NCBI GenBank assembly: GCA_046269235.1
Contig: JBJZOS010000004.1
Coordinates: 186,001-250,000 of the forward strand
Reading direction: 5' to 3'
DNA length: 64,000 bases
Origin: Soonwooa sp032078105
GTDB lineage: Bacteria > Bacteroidota > Bacteroidia > Flavobacteriales > Weeksellaceae
In this document: positions 35,829 through 43,591 of the stretch, one piece after another
Layout of the letters: each line of letters starts with the position of its first letter
Position numbering within the stretch: position 1 is the stretch's first letter
Made by a program: the position numbers and the translations under genes
The notes under the pieces: generated by a model
Databases searched by the model: none
Seen by the model: only the letters and a program-made list of their open reading frames with translations
Told to the model about the DNA's origin: nothing

Positions 35829-36050
35829 TTATTTTGGAAGATAATATATTACATATTTTTTCTTTTTCTTACTCACATTTTTAACAATGATGACGTACAT
35901 GCCTACTTTGTTGTCAGCAATATTAATGATTTCTGTTGTCGAAAAATCAATTTTAGTTGCTGCTTTTATCCCATTGATATCGAGCATATAATACTTTAGA
36001 TAAGTAGGCAAATTGTAAGCTTCCCCGAAAACAGTACGGTTTAAAAGTAT
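35829..36050 (-). pseudogene. C-terminal remnant of a T9SS cargo protein (sorting domain)
   Basis: A minus-strand frame ending at 35829 reads YYMLDINGIKAATKIDF and INIADNKVGMYVIIVKN, with a lysine-rich end. This resembles the type A C-terminal sorting domain of T9SS cargo (pattern: hydrophobic-DxxG, then INxxxLxxGxYxxxV). The frame continues upstream only to about 36050, just before the IS remnant begins, with no signal peptide or start. I infer that the rest of the gene was lost when the IS inserted or recombined. The similarity is weak in places. Confidence 0.45.
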
Positions 36051-36082
36051 AAAATTATGAACTTTAAATCGTAACTAATACA

Positions 36083-36349
36083 ATGAAAAAGAGCACATTC
36101 AGTCCTGCCAAGATTGTAGGTGTTTTAAAGGAGTTTGCCGGCGACCGCAGTGCCGAGGAATTGGCAAGGTAAAATGGTTTCAGCACGGCTACTTTATACA
36201 AGTCGCGTCAAAAGTACAACGGGATGGAAGCTAGTGAACATAAGCGGGTGAAGGAACTTGAAGAGGAAAATGCGCGCTTGAAGCGTATGTACACCAATCT
36301 GGCAATGGAACTTGACGTAGCAAAATACATTATCGAAAAAAAGCTCTAA
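36083..36349 (+). pseudogene. IS3-family OrfA with an in-frame stop
   Basis: Translation gives the HTH start MKKSTFSPAKIVGVLKEFAG, one TAA at 36170-36172, then NGFSTATLYKSRQKYNGMEASE and a leucine-zipper-like end RVKELEEENARLKRMYTNLA. This is the canonical OrfA plan of IS3/IS407 elements. A single nonsense codon after 29 residues interrupts an otherwise intact frame. Confidence 0.82.
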
Positions 36350-36357
36350 ATCCTTGT

Positions 36358-36702
36358 CGGAAACGGGAGATTGTCATGGAGATTCATAAGCTCCGTCCGA
36401 AGGATTCTGGCAAGACTTTACGCGTACTTAAATCAAGCAGAAGCAGTTTTTATTACCGCTCGCTGAAAGATGATTCAACGGTGATGATGAAGCTTGGACA
36501 GCTTACACAGAGCCATCCCAGGGAAGGTTTCTGGAAATATTATTATCGCCTGCGCAACCGGGGTGAAAAAATCGATCGTAAGCACAGGCTAATGCCAGCA
36601 CTTTTCCTGCCCGCTTTTCCACATCCGACAACAACAGCAGTTAAATATCAAGAAAAAATCCTACTTGTGAAGCCTACTGAAAATGGGCGGTCTACTTTTT
36701 AA
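36358..36702 (+). pseudogene. Truncated IS3-family OrfB transposase
   Basis: The frame reads KREIVMEIHKLRPKDSGKTL, SSRSSFYYRSL and SHPREGFWKYYYRLRNRGEKI, the N-terminal HTH_21 part of an OrfB transposase. It then loses similarity near base 36585 and stops at 36700-36702. The rve integrase domain with its DDE residues is absent, so this copy cannot transpose by itself. Confidence 0.8.
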
Positions 36703-37183
36703 TGTTCAGGAAAGTAACTTAAATTCGATACAAATTTCTAAGAAAATTACTCAAGTGGATCACACTTTTCTTATACACCCTATGCTTTTTGGTACAGAAA
36801 TAAAAATCGTAATCAATTTAGTAAGTTGAGTGTTGATTTAATCTTTTCATTTAAACTATAATTTTTAAAACTAAAACAATGAAAAATCCAGCTGATTTAT
36901 CGATTACGTTTCGATTTCCGTGAGCACCGATTATATTAGTTTTAGCTTTTTACCTAAAAATAGAACCGCGAAGTCCGGTTTTGATTTTGCCGGTTGGGTT
37001 TTCACAGCAGACATTGTTTTAGATCTAATCTCGCGTTTGGATATGATTTTAATAATATTAATTTTACCAAAATCTCAGCATGATGTCCCAAGTTGCTAGC
37101 AGGCATGGCAAATTCGTCAAGGAAAATCCATTAAAAAGAATATTTACTTCAATAGTTAATAGGCTAAAATTGTTTAAATTTCA
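36703..37183. other. Non-coding, probably decayed stretch before asnS
   Basis: About 480 bp without an intact gene. A frame near 36,910-37,100 (reading SVSTDYISFSFLPKNRTAKSGF) is open for about 60 codons with no good start after ATG 36,878 is lost to an early stop. It may be a gene fragment but I do not recognise it. No terminator is evident. Confidence 0.35.
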
Positions 37184-37191
37184 TAACTTTG
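37184..37191 (+). promoter_or_regulatory. -7 element of asnS
   Basis: TAACTTTG followed by C, 19 bp before the asnS ATG. No TTTG box at proper spacing. Confidence 0.5.
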
Positions 37192-37210
37192 CAGACATTA
37201 ATTTTTGATA

Positions 37211-38659
37211 ATGAAAAAGCAAACAATTAAAGATCTTTTAACAGATTACAAGAAAGTTTTACATCACGACATTACAGTTTACGGTTGGGTTAGAGCATTC
37301 CGTTCTAATCGTTTTATAGCACTTAACGACGGATCGACGATCAATAATTTGCAAGTGGTTGTAGACTTCGAAAATTTTGATGAAAACATTATCAAAAATA
37401 TCAGCACAGCTGCCTCTCTTAAAGTAACTGGCGAAGTTGTAGAAAGTCAAGGTGCTGGTCAAACAGTAGAATTAATCGCAAAAAAAATTACAATTCTTGG
37501 TGACAACTTCACTGAAGAATTGCAGTCGACGATTCTTCAACCTAAAAAACATAGCTTAGAAAAATTGCGTGAGCAGGCACATCTTAGATTTAGAACCAAT
37601 CTTTTTGGCGCGGTTTTCAGAGTGAGAAGTGCGGTGAGTTTTGCAATTCACCAATATTTTAATCAAAATCAATTCTTCTACATCAACACGCCAATTGTAA
37701 CAGGAGCAGATGCTGAGGGAGCTGGAGAAATGTTTGGTGTTACTAATTTTGATCTAAATAACATTCCGCGTAACGAAGAAGGAGAAATCGATTACACACA
37801 AGACTTCTTCGGTAGAAAAACCAACTTAACGGTGTCTGGCCAGTTGGAAGGCGAAACTGCAGCAATGGGATTGGGGCGTATTTATACATTTGGACCGACC
37901 TTCCGTGCAGAAAATTCTAACACCACGCGTCACTTGGCTGAGTTCTGGATGATCGAGCCAGAAGTTGCTTTCAACAATTTGGAGGACAATATCGACTTGG
38001 CTGAGGATTTTCTAAAATATGTAATCAACTATTGTTTAGAAAATTGCAAAGACGATTTAGAATTTTTGGATAAGCGTTTTGCAGAAGAGCAAAAAACAAA
38101 ACCAGAAAAAGAAAGAGCAAAAGAAGGTCTTATCGAAAAGCTTCAAAACGTTGTTGCTAAACGTTTCAAGAGAGTATCTTATACAGAAGCAATCGATATT
38201 TTATTAAATTCTAAAGAGAATAAAAAAGGAAAATTCGCATATCCAATCGAAGCTTGGGGCGCAGATCTACAATCGGAGCACGAGCGTTTCTTAGTAGAAA
38301 AGCATTTCGAAAGTCCAGTTGTGTTGTTCGATTATCCGAAAGATATCAAGGCTTTCTATATGAAGCTGAATGAAGATAACAAAACCGTTGCTGCGATGGA
38401 CGTATTGTTCCCAGGGATTGGCGAAATTATCGGTGGATCTGAGAGAGAAGCGCGTCTAGATGTTCTTAAACAAAAGATGGAAGAAATGCATGTTGATGAG
38501 CACGAGCTTTGGTGGTATTTAGATACGCGTAAGTTCGGGTCTGTGCCACATGCAGGATTTGGTTTAGGACTAGAAAGATTGGTGCTTTTCGTGACAGGTA
38601 TGACCAATATCCGTGACGTAATTCCTTTCCCAAGAACACCCAAAAGTGCTGAATTTTAA
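37211..38659 (+). CDS. asnS: Asparagine--tRNA ligase
   Basis: The 482-residue class IIb synthetase has an N-terminal OB-fold anticodon domain (HDITVYGWVRAFRSNRFIALNDGS) and motif 2 FGPTFRAENSNTTRHLAEFWMIEPE. Motif 3 is HAGFGLGLERLVLFVTGMTNIRDVIPFPRTP, and FPRTP rather than FPRxH near the end favours AsnRS over AspRS. It attaches Asn to tRNA-Asn in the cytoplasm. The ATG at 37211 is chosen over the TTG two codons earlier. A strong terminator and repeat copy B follow. Confidence 0.96.
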   Translation: MKKQTIKDLLTDYKKVLHHDITVYGWVRAFRSNRFIALNDGSTINNLQVVVDFENFDENIIKNISTAASLKVTGEVVESQGAGQTVELIAKKITILGDNFTEELQSTILQPKKHSLEKLREQAHLRFRTNLFGAVFRVRSAVSFAIHQYFNQNQFFYINTPIVTGADAEGAGEMFGVTNFDLNNIPRNEEGEIDYTQDFFGRKTNLTVSGQLEGETAAMGLGRIYTFGPTFRAENSNTTRHLAEFWMIEPEVAFNNLEDNIDLAEDFLKYVINYCLENCKDDLEFLDKRFAEEQKTKPEKERAKEGLIEKLQNVVAKRFKRVSYTEAIDILLNSKENKKGKFAYPIEAWGADLQSEHERFLVEKHFESPVVLFDYPKDIKAFYMKLNEDNKTVAAMDVLFPGIGEIIGGSEREARLDVLKQKMEEMHVDEHELWWYLDTRKFGSVPHAGFGLGLERLVLFVTGMTNIRDVIPFPRTPKSAEF

Positions 38660-38674
38660 TTCAGTTTTTAAAAT

Positions 38675-38725
38675 ACAAAAACCCGCCTTTCAAAACTTTT
38701 TTTGAAAGGCGGGTTTATTTTTTAG
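38675..38725 (+). terminator. Terminator of asnS
   Basis: A 16-bp perfect stem, 38679-38694 with 38701-38716 (core ACCCGCCTTTC / GAAAGGCGGGT), followed by a T-rich run. Confidence 0.92.
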
Positions 38726-38730
38726 GAGCA

Positions 38731-38850
38731 ATTTCCCGCTCTCGGCTATATCTTTAGGCTTGTCGCTCGGACGGCTCCGCTTGCGCTTCGCCGCCTCGCT
38801 CCAACCCCAAAGGATGCCGCCTCCATCTGGGCTAGAGATTTGGGATAATA
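38731..38850 (+). repeat. GC-rich dispersed intergenic repeat, copy B
   Basis: It contains CGCTCGGACGGCTCCGCT and GCCGCCTCGC, nearly identical to the reverse complement of copy C, and GGATGCCGCCTCCATC as in copy A. It lies between the convergent asnS and gpsA genes, right after the asnS terminator. Limits are approximate. Confidence 0.75.
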
Positions 38851-38917
38851 ATTTAACCCTAGTTGGAGCTAAGAAGATTACCAATTTTTAAAAAGCTTAG
38901 ACGTTTTTATTTTTGAA

Positions 38918-38957
38918 ACAAAAAAAAGCTTTGCTCATCCAGAGAGAAGCAAAGCAC
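38918..38957 (-). terminator. Terminator of gpsA
   Basis: Arms GCTTTGCT (38928-38935) and AGCAAAGC (38948-38955); on the minus strand a T7-8 run follows. About 30 bp past the gpsA stop. Confidence 0.85.
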
Positions 38958-38986
38958 ATTTATAAATCTTTATTTTAAAAAAAATT

Positions 38987-39997
38987 CTAATTTAATTTTT
39001 CCGTCAACTTCGCAAATTGCTTTTCAGCATTTTTCTCTTCATATAGAATGGCGAAAATCGTGTTGATAATCGGAAGTCTTAATTTTTTCTCCTTACATAT
39101 GCTATAGATGCCATTAGTGGCATAATAACCCTCCGCGACCATGTTCATCGATTGGATTGCAGACTTAACCGTATAACCTTTCCCAATTAAGTTTCCGAGA
39201 TTTCTGTTACGCGAGAATAATGAGTAAGCTGTTACCAAAAGGTCACCAAGATAAGCGCTTTCGTTAACATCGCGAGGTTCTGGATACACAGCTTCGAGGA
39301 AGGTTTCCATCTCACGAATCGCATTAGAAACGTAAACCGCAATAAAGTTATCGCCATAGCCCAATCCGCTAGCAATACCAGCACCGATGGCGTAGATATT
39401 TTTTAGGATTGCGCTGTATTCATTACCAAGGATATCTTGACTTTCGTTCACTTTAATGTAGAAAGAAGAGAATATTTTGGAAAGAATTTCGGAGTCTTTT
39501 TGGTCTGCTGCTGCAATTGTTAAGTAAGAAAGACGCTCCATAGCAACTTCTTCCGCATGACAAGGTCCCGCAATAACGGCTTGATTTTTATAACCAATTT
39601 GGAATTTGTCACGAAGGTAATTTGCAACAATATCATTGTATTCTGGTACAATACCTTTAATTGCTGAACAAAATAATTTTTCTTGATAATTACAACTTAG
39701 ATTTTCTAAAGTAGCCGCAAGATAAATGGATGGCGTTGCTAAGACAACAATGTCGCAAGCTTCAACCAGTTCGTTAATATCAGTAGTAAGTTTTAGTTGC
39801 TTCATGTTAAAGCTAACCATTGGAAGATAAGTTGGATTGTGCCCACGCAATTGGATTGCGCCTTTTACAAACTCGTTACGGACATGCCAATGCACGGTTT
39901 TACAGTTTTCTGTCAGCATTTTTACAATTGCTGTTGCGAAACTTCCACTTCCTACAACACCTATTTTGGGTAGTTGAGGAGATTTTGTTTTTGCCAT
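38987..39997 (-). CDS. gpsA: NAD(P)H-dependent glycerol-3-phosphate dehydrogenase
   Basis: GpsA makes sn-glycerol 3-phosphate for phospholipid synthesis. The 336-residue protein has the N-terminal nucleotide-binding motif IGVVGSGSFATAIVKML, then FCSAIKGIVPE, AGPCHAEEVA (catalytic-site region), and KNIYAIGAGIASGLGYGDNFIA with the catalytic lysine. The open frame extends three codons to a GTG at 40006; the ATG at 39997 is preferred. A -7-like box TAGCTTTG (40023-40030, minus) lies upstream. Confidence 0.95.
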   Translation of the reverse strand: MAKTKSPQLPKIGVVGSGSFATAIVKMLTENCKTVHWHVRNEFVKGAIQLRGHNPTYLPMVSFNMKQLKLTTDINELVEACDIVVLATPSIYLAATLENLSCNYQEKLFCSAIKGIVPEYNDIVANYLRDKFQIGYKNQAVIAGPCHAEEVAMERLSYLTIAAADQKDSEILSKIFSSFYIKVNESQDILGNEYSAILKNIYAIGAGIASGLGYGDNFIAVYVSNAIREMETFLEAVYPEPRDVNESAYLGDLLVTAYSLFSRNRNLGNLIGKGYTVKSAIQSMNMVAEGYYATNGIYSICKEKKLRLPIINTIFAILYEEKNAEKQFAKLTEKLN

Positions 39998-40210
39998 TTT
40001 GTTCACTTATTTTAACCTTATGCAAAGCTACAATTATATAATTAAAATGAAAATTTATCATTGCAAAATCAATACATACCTGTTATTAGGGATGTCATAG
40101 AATTAACAAATAATTAAAATTTGTTAAATATTTGGCTGTAAATGACCGTTTTATAAAAAATAATTATTTTTGCAGTCTTAATTTTTTAGTGTATAATCAA
40201 TCAGATATAT

Positions 40211-41080
40211 ATGAAGAGATTTTTGAGAAGTAATAAAAAGACTAATATTGTTTTGGGCTGTTTATTAGTAGTTGTTTTTGCTCAGGCCATGCTAATCGGA
40301 AAGCTTTATTCTGAGAAAGACGATAAAAATTATCAGGTTAATCTAGTGAAAATTAACATGGTAAAAGACAGTATTGATCACCGCGAACTAAAAGAAAACC
40401 TTTTGAGTGTCGATCAAGTGGTTCGTAATCTTAATTCATTTTTAGTTTCCAAAAACGTATCGGATGTAAGAATTGAAAACCTTGCAAAAGATAGCTTGGC
40501 AAACGAAGTTTATCTATCAAAACAAAGTAATCGTTATAGCCAGTATCTAGTAGATCTTGAAAAAAAATTACAGAAAGTACCGTTAGGTGTTCCGACTTCG
40601 GGCTATATTTCTTCTAACTTCGGAATAAGAAAAAATCCTATTCCGCATAAAACTGTTTTTGCTTCTGTTAAACCATTGAAGCCTGCTGCAACTGATAGTA
40701 CTGGCGCGGTTACAACATTAAAGGAAGATCCAAAAGCAGGTCAAAATGCTCCAGCTGAAAAAGATCAAATGCAGTTCCATAAAGGGATTGATGTTGCTGT
40801 AGCTTTTGGTTCTGATGTTGTTGCGGCGGCTGCTGGTAAAGTTTTATTTGCTGGACAGAAAGGTGGCTATGGTAATTGTGTCATCATTTCGCATGGTAAC
40901 GGTCTGGCAACACTCTACGGACATTTATCTCGTATTTCGGTGGCTAACAACCAGGATGTAAAAGTGGGAGAGGTGATTGCGAAATCTGGAAATTCTGGAC
41001 GTTCTACTGGTCCACATCTTCATTATGAAGTTCATAAAAATAATACACCGGTTAATCCGAAGTTGTTCATGAATTTATAA
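40211..41080 (+). CDS. M23 (LytM-type) metallopeptidase
   Basis: The 289-residue protein has an N-terminal membrane anchor (about 14-31), a helical linker (about 35-130) and a LytM domain with zinc ligands in FHKGIDVAVAFGSDV (H and D) and GPHLHYEV (HLH). A low-complexity Pro/Ala insert (KPLKPAATDSTGAV ... APAEKDQ) sits just before the HxxxD motif. It should cleave peptide cross-links in peptidoglycan from the periplasmic side. All zinc ligands are present, so it is probably active. A -7 box TATTTTTG (40165-40172) lies upstream, a terminator downstream. Confidence 0.9.
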   Translation: MKRFLRSNKKTNIVLGCLLVVVFAQAMLIGKLYSEKDDKNYQVNLVKINMVKDSIDHRELKENLLSVDQVVRNLNSFLVSKNVSDVRIENLAKDSLANEVYLSKQSNRYSQYLVDLEKKLQKVPLGVPTSGYISSNFGIRKNPIPHKTVFASVKPLKPAATDSTGAVTTLKEDPKAGQNAPAEKDQMQFHKGIDVAVAFGSDVVAAAAGKVLFAGQKGGYGNCVIISHGNGLATLYGHLSRISVANNQDVKVGEVIAKSGNSGRSTGPHLHYEVHKNNTPVNPKLFMNL

Positions 41081-41087
41081 AGTATTA

Positions 41088-41113
41088 TAAGCATCTTTTT
41101 AAGATGCTTTTTT
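41088..41113 (+). terminator. Terminator of the M23 peptidase gene
   Basis: Arms AGCATCTT and AAGATGCT (41090-41108) followed by a T-run. Confidence 0.85.
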
Positions 41114-41154
41114 CTTTTTTTAATTTCTGTAAATATCAATTGTTCACGGATTTT

Positions 41155-41304
41155 GCGTGAGCGATGGCAGCGAAAATCCTTTGGGTTGACGCGAGGCGGC
41201 GGAGCGTAGCGGAGCCGTCCGAGCGGCAAGCTAAAGATTGTAGCGAACGTAGCGACCCGAGGTGATGCTTTGGCTTTTGCTTTGGAGAAACGAGGGACAC
41301 GCCC
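41155..41304 (-). repeat. GC-rich dispersed intergenic repeat, copy C
   Basis: It begins with GCGTGAGCGATGGCAGCG and ends with ACACGCCC. The inner block (GCGGAGCGTAGCGGAGCC, then GTCCGAGCGGCAAGC) is the reverse complement of copy B. It lies between convergent genes (M23 peptidase and tig). Copy D has the same start (GCGTGAG) and end (CACGCCC), so these may be the true element ends. Confidence 0.78.
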
Positions 41305-41309
41305 AAAAT

Positions 41310-41347
41310 AAAAAAATCCCGAAACTTAGTAAGTATCGGGATTTTTG
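41310..41347 (-). terminator. Terminator of tig
   Basis: Arms AAAAATCCCGA (41311-41321) and TCGGGATTTTT (41336-41346), with an inner ACTTAGTAAGT mini-hairpin; T-rich on the minus strand and A-rich on the other side. Confidence 0.88.
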
Positions 41348-41363
41348 TGAAGTATAACTTTAA

Positions 41364-42698
41364 TTATTTCTTAAGCTCTTCAAGAAACTCGTCGTGAGAG
41401 ATTACTGTTTCTTTTTTGCTTGCTTTTTCTAGGATAGCGTCTTTTAGTTTTGCCATACCAACTTCTGAAGAGATTTGACGTACTTGGTTTTCGTCTTTCA
41501 ACATTTCAACCGCGTATTTTTGTACTTCTTCGTCAGATAAGTGGTGGATACCGTAGATTGCTAACTGATTTCTTACCAACTGCTCAGCTTGTGCCAATAC
41601 GTCATTGTAGTCTAAAGAAATTTCGTTTTGCGTCATCAACTTACCTTCTAAGATTTGGTATTTGATTTGGTTTTTCTCGTTTTCAAGAATTTCTTTTGCT
41701 TGCTCTTCAGATTGGATGTTTTGGTTAGAGAACAACAACCATTTTGTTAAGAAAGCTTCAGGAAGTTTAACTTCTTCTTTTTCAGAAACTTGTTCTAAAA
41801 TTTTGTTAACGAAGTGTACATCAGCATTTTGTTGGAAGTACTCGTCTAACTCTTTTTTAACACGCTCTCTAAGTTCTTCCTCAGATTTAATTTCGTCTTT
41901 ACCGTATACTTTATCGAACAACTCCTGGTTAAGCTCTGCAAGGTCTAGACCGTAGATATCTTTAACAGTTACCTCAACTTCGTTGTGGTGCATGTTTTCA
42001 AGTTCGTCTTTGTTGATGCCTAATTCTTTAGCAAGATCTTCTTTAGCTACTAAATCTTCTTTAGAAACTTTTACAGATCCATCTTTTTTAAGAGACTTAA
42101 CTAGATCGTATGCTGCTTTAGTTTCTTTGTTAGCTGTAACGTGCTTTGGTGCATGGTTATGCTCACCTTCTGCACCTTCTTCTACAACTTGCTTAACTTC
42201 TAGAGCGATGTAAGAATCTTTTCCGATTTTGTCTTGCTCTACACGTTCAGCAAAACGCTTTTGCATGTTTTCTACGCTTGTAGTGATTTCTTTATCAGAC
42301 GCTTCAACTTTGTAGTGTGGCGCTTCGTATTTTGAAAGATCGATTGTCAATTCTGGCTCGTAACCAACTTCGAAAGCTACAGATACCTGGTCAGCATTGT
42401 AGTCTAACTCGTTAACTGGAAGTGGAACTGGTTGACCTACCAATCTCAATTTGTTATCATTAACATAAGCGTTAAGCGCCTCAGAGATTTGCTTGTTGAT
42501 TTCTTCAAAAGCGATACCAGCTTCATATTGTTTTTTAACCATGCTTAATGGCACTTTTCCTTTTCTGAATCCAGGTACTTGCGCATTTTTTGCGTAGTTA
42601 ATTAAAGTTTTGTCTACCTTTTCTTTGTAATCTGATTTATCCAAAGTTACAGTAAGTAATGCACTTACTTCGTCATGGTTTTTTGCTGTAACGTTCAT
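41364..42698 (-). CDS. tig: Trigger factor chaperone
   Basis: Trigger factor binds nascent chains at the ribosome exit tunnel. The 444-residue protein has the ribosome-docking segment VPGFRKGKVPLSMVKKQY (about 42-59) within the N-terminal domain, a middle part where the PPIase motif is weak, and an alpha-helical C-terminal arm domain (EELRERVKKELDEYFQQNADVHFVNKILEQVSEKEEVKLPEAFL). A His-rich, acidic loop (EEGAEGEHNHAPKHV) lies in the centre. Bacteroidetes homologues often lack a typical PPIase domain. The start follows a clean promoter by about 20 bp. Confidence 0.93.
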   Translation of the reverse strand: MNVTAKNHDEVSALLTVTLDKSDYKEKVDKTLINYAKNAQVPGFRKGKVPLSMVKKQYEAGIAFEEINKQISEALNAYVNDNKLRLVGQPVPLPVNELDYNADQVSVAFEVGYEPELTIDLSKYEAPHYKVEASDKEITTSVENMQKRFAERVEQDKIGKDSYIALEVKQVVEEGAEGEHNHAPKHVTANKETKAAYDLVKSLKKDGSVKVSKEDLVAKEDLAKELGINKDELENMHHNEVEVTVKDIYGLDLAELNQELFDKVYGKDEIKSEEELRERVKKELDEYFQQNADVHFVNKILEQVSEKEEVKLPEAFLTKWLLFSNQNIQSEEQAKEILENEKNQIKYQILEGKLMTQNEISLDYNDVLAQAEQLVRNQLAIYGIHHLSDEEVQKYAVEMLKDENQVRQISSEVGMAKLKDAILEKASKKETVISHDEFLEELKK

Positions 42699-42724
42699 TA
42701 TTAATTAATTGAAATTTTAGTTGG

Positions 42725-42755
42725 CAAAAATAGGCAAAAAAGAGCGATTTGCAAA
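42725..42755 (-). promoter_or_regulatory. Promoter of tig
   Basis: On the minus strand TTTG (42752-42755), 19-bp spacer, TATTTTTG (42725-42732). The predicted start near 42718 is about 20 bp before the ATG. Confidence 0.8.
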
Positions 42756-42860
42756 ATTAATCCCTAGACTAATCGTAGCAAATCGTTCATAAAATATGTT
42801 AATTTTAATTTTACTGAAGATTTTGATTATTTTTCTTCAACAAAATTGATTCTTAAGATC

Positions 42861-43424
42861 TTAGTTCGTGATGCCAAAAGTAGCTTCTGCGTCTGTCTCG
42901 CCACCAGTTACGCCACCCCAAGCTGTTCCGTTAAGGTTTTCGTTAGCCGAAGCTGGCTCGTGGATTAATGTCATTATTAATTTTGGAGAAGAATCTTTCA
43001 CAGCCTTTACAATAGTCCATTTTGTTTTAAGACCGACACGTAAGCCGTTTTTGTTTGGCGTGTCAATACGCTCCAACTGGATGTCTGATTTTGGAAAATT
43101 GAAAATCAAAAAATGCTCATCTTTCGCCATTTCAATCTCGCTGGTGACATCTTCGCTGCCATTCATGAATTGTGCTGTAACCTCATAGCTTTTGCCGTCT
43201 TCCAATTTTATTGCAGGTGCAACACCAGATCCAACGCTGTAATTATAATCTTGAACATTATTGGTTGTCAAATTCTTAACATGTAGTACGATATTGGTTA
43301 GTTCTTCTTGAGGAAGATCATCCGCTTCGAAGTCGTTGTCTCGGCTACAAGATAAGGTGCTAAGGCTAATAAATGCTAATAAAAATAATGTGCTTAATGT
43401 TTTGATTGATAGTATGTTTTTCAT
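42861..43424 (-). CDS. Lipoprotein paired with a TonB-dependent receptor
   Basis: The N-terminal lipoprotein signal (LFLLAFISLSTLSCSRDND) has its lipid cysteine at about residue 26 from the chosen ATG (MKNILSIK). The body is a beta-rich domain (YEVTAQFMNGSEDVTSEIEMAKDEHFLIF) ending in GGETDAEATFGITN. I recall similar lipoproteins next to TonB receptors in Flavobacteriia, and this end matches that group; the ligand is unknown. An upstream start (43451) only adds a charged extension. It lies 167 bp downstream of the receptor gene on the same strand. Confidence 0.7.
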   Translation of the reverse strand: MKNILSIKTLSTLFLLAFISLSTLSCSRDNDFEADDLPQEELTNIVLHVKNLTTNNVQDYNYSVGSGVAPAIKLEDGKSYEVTAQFMNGSEDVTSEIEMAKDEHFLIFNFPKSDIQLERIDTPNKNGLRVGLKTKWTIVKAVKDSSPKLIMTLIHEPASANENLNGTAWGGVTGGETDAEATFGITN

Positions 43425-43591
43425 TTTTATTTGTTTTAAGTCGTTTTTCATTTTGAAGTAAAATTCGTCAGTTCGAGTGGTTTTTCAAAATCATCTTTTA
43501 AAAAAAAGTATCGAGAACAGAATTTTATTTTTTAATAATAGTTTCAAAATGCGCGACGGATTTGTTAATAAAGTTTAATTAAATTTTGATA

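Larger units (their letters stand above)
36060..36705 (+). mobile_element. Degenerate IS3-family (IS407-like) insertion sequence
   Basis: An orfA-like and an orfB-like frame stand in the usual order and direction, but both are damaged and the DDE catalytic core of OrfB is gone. I could not define terminal inverted repeats or a target duplication, so both ends are approximate. It separates the T9SS cargo remnant from a non-coding stretch before asnS. Confidence 0.7.

Noticed and set aside
35817..35999. Plus-strand 60-codon frame after rimM
   Set aside because: It is antisense to the T9SS sorting-domain-like frame, which has the more protein-like text.
38690..38884. Minus-strand open frame over the asnS terminator and repeat copy B
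   Set aside because: It runs through a terminator stem and a repeat and has no protein character.
41032..41229. Minus-strand open frame at the end of the M23 gene
   Set aside because: It is antisense to the peptidase 3' end and reads into repeat copy C.
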